This document shows, piece after piece, positions 22,258-28,410 of a DNA stretch of 28,410 nucleotides (positions are counted from its first letter, which is position 1; every line of letters starts with the position of its first letter). The notes below the pieces were generated by a model that did not search any database, was not told where the DNA came from, and saw only the letters and a list, made by a program, of their open reading frames with translations. Location: the IMG/VR virus record IMGVR_UViG_3300006028_000029, positions 1-28,410 of that record. The stretch is one strand, 5' to 3'. A program made the translations under genes and the position numbers. This DNA comes from a virus.

Positions 22258-23481
22258 GTGAGCAAGCTCCTCGTCCTTCTCGCGATCGTTGGTTGCTCTC
22301 CGGACCAACCAGACACCGCGGGTCACCGTGTTGGTGGTCCGTTGTCGCCGCAAGGCGGCACCGTCACCTCTGTCCTCCCCACGAGTGGCGGAGGTCTCGC
22401 GGGCGGCGGTACGGGTGGGGTGCTTCACCTCGGCCTTGTGACGTCGTGCAATCCGACCGAGGTGCTCGCTTGGAGCGGATCGACGTGGGCTTGTTCAGCT
22501 TCTAGCAGCGGAGCGCAGTCCTCCGGCTGGTTCGGTGATGGCGTCGATGGTGCCATCGCATGGGACTGCACCAACACACGTCTCGGCATCACACCGAGCG
22601 GTGGTGTGTACCTGCTTAGTCGCGACGTCTACACCAAGAACGCAACAATCAGCAACGCGTGCACGGTCTCGACCAACGGCTACCGTTACCGCGACAGCGG
22701 CAACATCGTGATGACCGGGACTGGGAACATCTCGGACGACGGTTGCACAGGGCCGAACGCCTCAGGTGCGACGAGCGGTACGGCGTGCACTGGTCGCACT
22801 GCCACGATCTTCTCGGTCTCAGCTTCTGGCAACGGCGGCTCGTCGTCCAACGTCCCCCCTAACGAGTGCGTGAACGGCACCACTGGCGGCGTCGGCACGA
22901 GCGGCCTCGGAGGGACCGGACCCACGGGGACAACAGGCTCCGCATGTCAAGGCGGCTCTGGCGGCGGCGCTGGCAACGCGACCACCTCGGTTGGCGGCTC
23001 GTCATCCGCCGGCGGAACCGTCACGGTTGCTTCGGCCAACCTGATCGCAGACGTCAACGACTACCTCGTCGCTGAGCGCGGGCGGACGATCAATAACATC
23101 GTCCTGAGCCCAGGCTCTGGTGGCGGTCGCGGTGGCGTCGGGATCGCGGGCGTTGGCACATCTGGAGGAGGTGGTGGAGGCGGTGGCGGTGGCGGCTGGG
23201 TGTACGTCGCAGCCAAACAGATCACTGGAGGCTCCATCCACGCCAACGGGGGCAACGGCGGCACAGGCGCGGCCGGTGCTGGTGGCGGCGGGTCTGGAGG
23301 CGGTGGCGCAGGTGGTGCTGGTGGCATCGCTGTGTGTCGTGTCGCAGTCGGAACGTGTCCAACGACCACAGCCAACGGCGGGACCGGAGGCGCTGGTGCG
23401 AGCGGTGTCGCTGGTGGTGGTGGCGGTGGAACCGGGGGGACCGGCGGAGTCGGAATCGTCCACGTGTTTGAACCATCATGA
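22258..23481 (+). CDS. Glycine-rich lipoprotein, paralogue of the fibre-like protein
   Basis: 407 aa from GTG 22258 with AAGGAGA (22247-22253). MSKLLVLLAIVGC has a hydrophobic core and a good lipobox (I-V-G-C, Cys13); Ser follows the Cys, which fits outer-membrane sorting. Next come GGTVTSV...GLAGGGTGG and the C/W module (W72, W77, C79), the 74-residue segment shared with the upstream gene (89-162), and a polyglycine domain to the end (VFEPS). By my count ten cysteines follow the lipid-bearing one, which would fit disulphides outside the cytoplasm. It looks like a shortened, lipid-anchored copy of the fibre-like C-terminus. It overlaps the next gene by ATGA. Confidence 0.75.
   Translation: MSKLLVLLAIVGCSPDQPDTAGHRVGGPLSPQGGTVTSVLPTSGGGLAGGGTGGVLHLGLVTSCNPTEVLAWSGSTWACSASSSGAQSSGWFGDGVDGAIAWDCTNTRLGITPSGGVYLLSRDVYTKNATISNACTVSTNGYRYRDSGNIVMTGTGNISDDGCTGPNASGATSGTACTGRTATIFSVSASGNGGSSSNVPPNECVNGTTGGVGTSGLGGTGPTGTTGSACQGGSGGGAGNATTSVGGSSSAGGTVTVASANLIADVNDYLVAERGRTINNIVLSPGSGGGRGGVGIAGVGTSGGGGGGGGGGGWVYVAAKQITGGSIHANGGNGGTGAAGAGGGGSGGGGAGGAGGIAVCRVAVGTCPTTTANGGTGGAGASGVAGGGGGGTGGTGGVGIVHVFEPS
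22522..22743 (+). repeat. Paralogous 74-residue segment, copy 2
   Basis: Encodes residues 89-162 of the lipoprotein and matches copy 1 at 20797-21018. It differs mainly by gained cysteines (WDC, NAC, DGC) and by conservative changes. Confidence 0.85.
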
Positions 23482-24959
23482 TCGCACTTGGTGAAACCGA
23501 CCCGCTTGCAGCCGAAGTCCCGTTCACGCTTCCGTTGCAGTCCAACCCGATCAACGGGTTGGACAATCACGTCTTCGTGCTCGGTGAGGTCGAGATCCGC
23601 TTGCCGAACGGCGGCTGGTTCGACGTCCCACTCGACCAGATCTTCTTCATCGGCGAAGCGAACTCTGGCCTCTACGCCGTTCGCCTGACGGCCTCCCAGT
23701 GCGCGGCTCCAGGCCTCGTCTCGATTCATGCCGACGTCGCGACAGCTCAGCCGTACAACGGCGAAGAGACCATCGGGATGATCGGCGGAGACATCGGCGT
23801 CAACGGCGTCGGCTACGTCCCGTTCTTCCTCCCGAACGCTGATGACCCCGTGTACGGTTCGCCGATCACGGCCTACTCGTTCGTGCTCGGTGAGGTCCGC
23901 GTGCGCATGCCTGGGGCAGGCTGGACCAACGCGGTCCTGCTCGACATCATCGAGACAGGCTTCGGCGCGTACAAGCTCAGGATCCAGAGCGCGGTTCGCG
24001 GCAAGGTCTACATCAACGCCACTGCAACCGGAGCTCAGCGCTTCAGCGACTACGTCACCGTGCTCGATGCAGGCCCCAATGGCTCGGGCAGTGTGTCGCC
24101 TATCACCGACCTCGAGCTGCTGCGAACGTTCATGCTGATCTACGACCCCGACGGCAACCTCGCCGACACGTGCGTCCCGGTCGGCTCGGAGCTCCAGATC
24201 TCGCTGTCGGGCTCGCCGTTCTTCGACGCCACGGGATCGTTCGTGCGCACCGGCGAAGGAGCGTTCTACTACCAGTCGCCTATCGGCGAGCGGATCGAGG
24301 GCTTCCTCGGCGTGAAGGTCAAGGCCGCTGACGATCGCTTCATCGAGTCAATCGCGTACACCAAAGTCCCAGGCATGTCGGGCAAGCTCTACATCCCGAT
24401 GCTCGTGCGGAACAACGGCGAGCTCGCTCCAGGCTGCGACCCGTCGGGACCGGGCGAGCTTCAGATGTCGCAGAACGGTGACCTGTGGGAAGCCGCGACG
24501 GGGACGTTCGCTGAGGTCGGCGACGGCCTCTACTACTACGTCCACGACGTCCTCAACTACCCGGGCCAGCTCGAGATCAAAGTCTCGGTCGCTGGCTTCG
24601 ATGAAGAGATCGCGTGGGGCTCGCTGCCGGGCCACGCCAGCAGTGGCGCCATCGTGCTGTCCAACATCTCCCCGGAGCAGGACAGCATCATCAACTCGGC
24701 GAGCTTCATCCAGTTCGACATCACGGATGATACGAGCCCGCTCCAGCTGGTCATCCCAGGTGTGCTGCTCGACCCGAACGCAGCCCCAGAGATTGTCCAC
24801 GACGGCACCGACTTCACGCCCCGCTACAAGAAGCACTCCAGCCGTTGGACGTTGCCGACTGGCTTCCGGTACCGCTTCCTACGCACCGGGGGCTGGCCCA
24901 TCCCTCCTCAGCTGCGCCTTTGGGCAGCTGACTTCAGTGGTAACGTGCTGGCCCTATGA
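23478..24959 (+). CDS. Multi-domain beta-repeat baseplate/fibre protein
   Basis: 493 aa from ATG 23478, overlapping the lipoprotein stop. Four tandem beta-domains are visible at about residues 14-95, 113-195, 215-300 and 304-390. Each has a strand-turn pattern of the type VLGEVEIRLPNGGW ... G.GLYAVRLT. Copies 1 and 2 share FVLGEV, while copies 3 and 4 share a G-E-LQ-S core, so two pairs are likely. The last ~100 residues form a different domain (SFIQFDITDDTSPLQLVIPG, then RFLRTGGWP and WAADFSGNVLAL), like a bacterial Ig-type fold. There is no signal peptide. Probably a baseplate-attached structural or fibre-connector protein. Confidence 0.7.
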   Translation: MIALGETDPLAAEVPFTLPLQSNPINGLDNHVFVLGEVEIRLPNGGWFDVPLDQIFFIGEANSGLYAVRLTASQCAAPGLVSIHADVATAQPYNGEETIGMIGGDIGVNGVGYVPFFLPNADDPVYGSPITAYSFVLGEVRVRMPGAGWTNAVLLDIIETGFGAYKLRIQSAVRGKVYINATATGAQRFSDYVTVLDAGPNGSGSVSPITDLELLRTFMLIYDPDGNLADTCVPVGSELQISLSGSPFFDATGSFVRTGEGAFYYQSPIGERIEGFLGVKVKAADDRFIESIAYTKVPGMSGKLYIPMLVRNNGELAPGCDPSGPGELQMSQNGDLWEAATGTFAEVGDGLYYYVHDVLNYPGQLEIKVSVAGFDEEIAWGSLPGHASSGAIVLSNISPEQDSIINSASFIQFDITDDTSPLQLVIPGVLLDPNAAPEIVHDGTDFTPRYKKHSSRWTLPTGFRYRFLRTGGWPIPPQLRLWAADFSGNVLAL

Positions 24960-26236
24960 CGATCACTTGGGCGTTCCTCCCGTCGTTCGTCCCCGCGCCA
25001 GGCGTGATGGAGTCGGACTCGCCGACGTCAGTCGACTTGATCGTTGATGTTGGCGTCCCGCTCTACTACACGGAGCAGGACTTCCTCGACATGCTCGATC
25101 GGCTCTTGCCCGAGTGGTACTTGCAGCCGCTCAAGGATCAGGGTCAGGGCTACGAACTGCTCCAGTCCTACGCGAAGATGTTCGAGCGGTGCTCGCTCGC
25201 TGTCGGCCGCTCCGAGGACTCGTTCTTCCTCGCCTACTCCAGCGGTGGCGCGAACTCGACAGCCTCGATCGAGTTCTACCGGCCATCCCTCGGGTCTGGG
25301 GTCTTCACTGTGAAGGCCGGGACTGTGGTCGTGGCGAGCAAGTCGAACCGCGCCTACGTGGTCGTCGCTGACGTCTCGTTCGGGGCCGGTGACTTGTTCA
25401 TCCCGGCAGTCGTCGAGTCAGTAGGTCAAGGCGCCGAGTACGACGTGCCGGGTCCGGTAGTCACCGCCGATGGAACGATCTTGCCTGGTGAGATTGATAC
25501 CATCATCCTGCCGATGACCTCGCCCGTGTTCGCCGACCCAGGCCTAGCAGTGCGTCAGGTCGCTGACGCGACCGGAGGTTCTGCGCCCGTACTCGATCAG
25601 CTAGGTAACGACCGCGGGATCGAACGGCTGACAGGCGAGGGTGACCCGACGTACAAGCGCCGAGCTCGCCAGCTGCCTGACACCGTGAGCCCAGCTGGGA
25701 TCCGTCGTCAGCTGGACGCGGCGTTCTTCTCGCGGAACCTCGTCTACGACCTCATCGAGACGTGGGAGCACCGCTACCAGTCGTGCTGGGACGCACCACC
25801 TGGTGACCTCGTGCACCCGCAGCAAGGCCTCCTCCGCGAGGGGACCTTCGTCTACGACGACCCACGCGAGGACCGCTTCACTGGTCGGTGGATGGGAATC
25901 GACGACGCGATGAGCGGCTACGTGCTCGTGGTGCCTCGGCTGCCCGCGCTTGAGGACCGTGGGATGGTGTGGGATGACCCCGCAGTCGACTGGCACGACC
26001 AGCAGACCAACTACGGCAAGCGCGCGGTCTCGGCCTGGGATGCACCAATCCCCGACGCCCCGCGCTACATGGCCGGGGCTTGGGACGGTCCAGACATCGG
26101 TGGAGCGAACTTCCTCCATAGCGTGTGGTCCCTCTTCAAGCGCATCAAAGGAGCCGGTGTCAGCGTGGCCTTCGTGCTGGCCGGTAAGGACCAGACAGAG
26201 CTCGCAGTCCCTGTTACCTTCCCACCCCTCACGTGA
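24956..26236 (+). CDS. Second baseplate J-like protein in the tail-protein-I position
   Basis: 426 aa from ATG 24956, overlapping the previous stop (ATGA). The N-terminal part (YYTEQDFLDMLDRLLPEWYL) is helical. Residues about 101-176 resemble the J core: FTVKAGTVVVASKSNRAYVV, VSFGAGDLFIPAVVESVGQG. GDPTYKRRARQLPDTVSPAG (about 227-246) matches the conserved arm of J-like proteins. The C-terminal ~150 residues are Trp/Asp-rich with repeated WD-type turns (SCWDAPPG, VWDDP, AWDAP, AWDGP). The gene stands where gpI is expected, between J and the tail fibre, and may combine wedge and fibre-attachment roles. Confidence 0.7.
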   Translation: MTITWAFLPSFVPAPGVMESDSPTSVDLIVDVGVPLYYTEQDFLDMLDRLLPEWYLQPLKDQGQGYELLQSYAKMFERCSLAVGRSEDSFFLAYSSGGANSTASIEFYRPSLGSGVFTVKAGTVVVASKSNRAYVVVADVSFGAGDLFIPAVVESVGQGAEYDVPGPVVTADGTILPGEIDTIILPMTSPVFADPGLAVRQVADATGGSAPVLDQLGNDRGIERLTGEGDPTYKRRARQLPDTVSPAGIRRQLDAAFFSRNLVYDLIETWEHRYQSCWDAPPGDLVHPQQGLLREGTFVYDDPREDRFTGRWMGIDDAMSGYVLVVPRLPALEDRGMVWDDPAVDWHDQQTNYGKRAVSAWDAPIPDAPRYMAGAWDGPDIGGANFLHSVWSLFKRIKGAGVSVAFVLAGKDQTELAVPVTFPPLT

Positions 26237-26256
26237 CAGGATAGGAGCCGCACCCC

Positions 26257-27588
26257 ATGGCCGACGCCCCGTTCAACCGCACCCCGATCTACCCGCTCGA
26301 GAAGCCGCTCTCGGTGGACGTCAACCAAGGGTTCAGCCAGAGCGACCGCACGCTCCGCGACACGTTCTTCAGGCTGCTCGGGGGCGCCAGCGGCTTCCTC
26401 CGAAGCGGCTTCCAGTGCCAGGCCTCTGGCCCGCCGGCGATGAGCGTCGTGCTCGCGGCGGGGACGGCCTTCCAAGATGCCCCCACCGACACGCCAGCTG
26501 CCATCGGCGGAGTGCTCGGGGTGGACGACCTCTGCCGGTACAAGCCGATCATCCTCTCGAACGACCTGACGGTGGCCGTGCCGACTGCTCCGGTCGCGAA
26601 CAGCCGCATCGACCTGATCGAGGTTCGGTACAACCGCCAGCTGGACAATTCGCAGTCGAGGCAGTTCCTCGACCCGACCACCGACGCGTTCTCTCCGGCC
26701 TTCCAGCCGAAGACCCTCGACTTCAACGTGGACGCCACGATGGCGTACTACGCAGCCGCTGCGACCCCAACCACAGCCTTCGCCTACAAGAGTGGCGTGG
26801 TTGGCGCGTCGCCGGCCGCCCCTGCGGTGGACACTGGTTACATGCCGATCGCGTACATCACGGTCGGCACAGGTGTCCTCACGATCGTGGCGGCGAACAT
26901 CGCTGACGCCCGCGCGATGATCGCACCAGCTGCCTATGCTGGTCGTCAGACCTTCACGGCGAACGGCACATACACCCCGACGCCCGGCGCAGTGATGGCC
27001 CTGATCAGGGCGTGCGGCGGCGGCGGTGGCTCAGGCGGTATCCACTGCACCGCCGGCAACGTTGCTGCCGCTGGTGCGGGCGCGTCCGGCGTCACCGTCG
27101 AGAAGTTGATGACTGCGGTGTCAGGTCAGCTCACGGGTGGCGCAGTCGTGATCGGCGCAGGCGGGACTGCTGGCCCCGGCGGCGCCGGGCTCTTGCCCGG
27201 TGGAGACGGTGGAGACACCTCGGCGGTAGTCAACGGCGTCACGATCCTTGCCAAAGGCGGCGCGGGTAGCACTGCGGGCGCAGATTTTGGCACGCAGGTC
27301 AGCTGCGCACCCGGATCCAAGCCGCTCGCTGGTTCTGCCAACTTCGACACCTTCACCGCGGAGCACGGTGAGATCAGTGTGGCGACAGCCACGAACCAGT
27401 TCGCCCCAGGTTCTGGCGGGTCGAGCCCGTTCGGAATCGGCGGAGCCGGCAAGCCCGGCGCACCTCCGACCGCAGAAGCTGCAACTGGCCACGGAGCCGG
27501 CGGCGGCGGTACGACCTGTGTTGGCGCCTTCGATTCGGCCGGCGCAGCTGGCTCAGGCGGGATCGTCCAGATCGACGAATGGTTCTAG
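26257..27588 (+). CDS. Tail fibre protein with glycine-rich C-terminal domain
   Basis: 443 aa, starting at ATG 26257 with ATAGGAG (26241-26247). The N-terminus (PFNRTPIYPLEKPLSVDVNQ, SDRTLRDTFFRLLGG) and the ANSRIDLIEVRYNRQLDNSQ block are like baseplate-anchoring regions of phage fibres. From about residue 231 the protein becomes a glycine-rich domain opening with FTANGTYTPTPGAVMALIRA and CGGGGGSGG, and ends GSGGIVQIDEWF. This matches glycine-rich phage fibre tips that may fold as polyglycine-II sandwiches. It has no signal peptide, in contrast to the two glycine-rich proteins upstream, so it is the best candidate for the true receptor-binding fibre. Confidence 0.78.
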   Translation: MADAPFNRTPIYPLEKPLSVDVNQGFSQSDRTLRDTFFRLLGGASGFLRSGFQCQASGPPAMSVVLAAGTAFQDAPTDTPAAIGGVLGVDDLCRYKPIILSNDLTVAVPTAPVANSRIDLIEVRYNRQLDNSQSRQFLDPTTDAFSPAFQPKTLDFNVDATMAYYAAAATPTTAFAYKSGVVGASPAAPAVDTGYMPIAYITVGTGVLTIVAANIADARAMIAPAAYAGRQTFTANGTYTPTPGAVMALIRACGGGGGSGGIHCTAGNVAAAGAGASGVTVEKLMTAVSGQLTGGAVVIGAGGTAGPGGAGLLPGGDGGDTSAVVNGVTILAKGGAGSTAGADFGTQVSCAPGSKPLAGSANFDTFTAEHGEISVATATNQFAPGSGGSSPFGIGGAGKPGAPPTAEAATGHGAGGGGTTCVGAFDSAGAAGSGGIVQIDEWF

Positions 27589-27591
27589 GCC

Positions 27592-28398
27592 ATGACTCGC
27601 TCGCTCATCATGATCAACGGCGTGGATGGGTCGGATGATGACCTGCCGATCAACACGCTCGTAAACCTGTCGAACGACGGCAATGGCGGCGAGGTCACGT
27701 ACCTCTGGGCCATCGTCGACCAACCCGAGGGGACAGCCGACGTGCTGTCCGCGACCACGATCCAGTCACCGACGTTCACTCCGAAGAAGGAGGGGACATA
27801 CCTGCTCAAGCTGGTCGTGAACCAAAGCCTCTCGGACGAGAGGTCCTCCACGGCCATCGTTGCGATCCGTCAGATGCGGACCTATCTCCGCATCCCGGCT
27901 GCAAGCGAGACGACCGAGGACAGCCTTTCGACCGGCTGGGCGCGCGCAGTGAGCCGGCAGCTGCAAGAGCTGAACGACACCGCGACCGACGCGAACCTGG
28001 TCGCAGCGCAGGTGCCTGGGGTCGGCTACGGCCAAGGCATGGTCGTCGCGTTGACCGGCACTGCTGTGATCAAGACTGGCCTCCCGGGCGAAGAGGTCGT
28101 GATGACGGCTGAGCACGCGCTGGCTACCAGCGTGTCACTCATCAAGTACAAGCTCGGCGTGATCGAGCGGACCGCGAACGGCCTCTCGTCTGTGGCCGGT
28201 AGCATGGTCCTCGTTCGGTTGATGGGCCTGTCACCTCTCGCGGTCGCAGGAGCTCCTACGGCTGGAGATCCCGTGTACCTCTCGGACACGGGCGCGCCTG
28301 CGCTTGTGGCTGGCACGCACTCGAAGGTCATCGGCAAAGTGCTGTCGGTTGCCGGCGGGTTCTACTACTGGTTCGTTGACGCTGGGCAGGTGTCGTGA
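27592..28398 (+). CDS. Ig/PKD-like virion protein, 268 aa
   Basis: ATG 27592 lies three bases after the fibre stop; no clear Shine-Dalgarno. Residues ~1-92 look like a PKD/Ig-type beta-sandwich (GGEVTYLWAIVDQPEGTADV, then TYLLKLVVNQ). A helical linker follows (WARAVSRQLQELNDTATDAN). The C-terminal ~120 residues are strand-rich with GDPVYLSDTGAPALVAGTHS and KVIGKVLSVAGG, a pattern seen in small phage capsid/fibre-associated domains. It follows the fibre and could be a fibre-associated adhesin or assembly protein. Specific role unknown. It shares GTGA with the next frame. Confidence 0.7.
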   Translation: MTRSLIMINGVDGSDDDLPINTLVNLSNDGNGGEVTYLWAIVDQPEGTADVLSATTIQSPTFTPKKEGTYLLKLVVNQSLSDERSSTAIVAIRQMRTYLRIPAASETTEDSLSTGWARAVSRQLQELNDTATDANLVAAQVPGVGYGQGMVVALTGTAVIKTGLPGEEVVMTAEHALATSVSLIKYKLGVIERTANGLSSVAGSMVLVRLMGLSPLAVAGAPTAGDPVYLSDTGAPALVAGTHSKVIGKVLSVAGGFYYWFVDAGQVS

Positions 28399-28410
28399 GG
28401 ATCATCGACG
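28395..28410 (+). CDS. Probable start of the next gene (partial)
   Basis: GTG 28395 overlaps the previous TGA in the same 4-nt arrangement used by several pairs in this window, and the frame stays open to the window end (MRIID...). Five codons are visible, too few to judge. Confidence 0.4.

Noticed and set aside
21805-23481. Secreted 147-aa protein plus lipoprotein as an inner/outer spanin pair
   Set aside because: The first protein has a cleavable signal and no retained membrane helix or coiled coil, and a 407-aa glycine-rich lipoprotein is far larger than outer spanins. No holin or endolysin is nearby.
1-28410. Non-phage contractile injection system (tailocin or eCIS)
   Set aside because: A major capsid, scaffold-like protein, neck proteins and tape measure protein are present, so this is a complete phage type of particle.

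Overview
The window is a GC-rich, one-directional block of virion genes from a tailed phage (or prophage) with a contractile tail. Every supported gene lies on the + strand. Genes are packed tightly: at least eight pairs share a 4-nt ATGA or GTGA stop/start overlap, and about a third of the starts are GTG. I see no tRNA, CRISPR array, integrase, transposase, lysis, replication, portal or terminase gene; portal and terminase probably lie upstream of base 1. The export signals (one lipoprotein, two signal-peptidase-I type) suggest a Gram-negative host. The high GC and the glycine-rich style would fit Myxococcota or similar bacteria, but that is a guess.

Layout. (1) Bases 1-3756, head: the end of an unknown protein, a 59-aa disordered protein sharing its C-terminal motif, two small beta-rich proteins (possible decoration or vertex proteins), a coiled-coil scaffold-like protein and an HK97-fold-type major capsid protein. 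A strong intrinsic terminator follows the capsid gene. (2) 3842-6348, neck: five small head-completion, connector and tail-completion proteins. (3) 6384-9525: tail sheath and two unknown proteins, then a second strong terminator inside a 176-nt gap of consecutive hairpins. (4) 9702-12539: tail tube, tail assembly chaperone with a programmed -1 frameshift (T TTT TTG) giving a G/GT pair, and tape measure protein. (5) 12542-18326: LysM-like tail/hub connector, baseplate hub, spike, gp25-like wedge and baseplate J-like protein. (6) 18334-23481: three consecutive genes that each encode an N-terminal export signal. (7) 23478-28398: a protein with four tandem beta-repeats, a second J-like baseplate protein, a glycine-rich tail fibre and an Ig/PKD-like protein. 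A further gene probably starts at 28395.

The most unusual part is region 6. A 1149-aa tail-fibre-like protein with a cleavable-type signal peptide, a 147-aa secreted proline-rich protein and a 407-aa lipoprotein sit between the baseplate J gene and the rest of the baseplate/fibre genes. The fibre-like protein and the lipoprotein are paralogous through their C-terminal halves: a C...W..W.C module, a 74-residue segment with about 46 identities by hand alignment, then a polyglycine domain ending in FEP. Fibre-type sequence exported by the infected cell, once as a soluble or periplasmic form and once as a lipid-anchored form, could mean phage-directed remodelling or shielding of the host surface, or an unusual fibre-maturation route. 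This is inference. The export signals, the paralogy and the location are read directly from the sequence.
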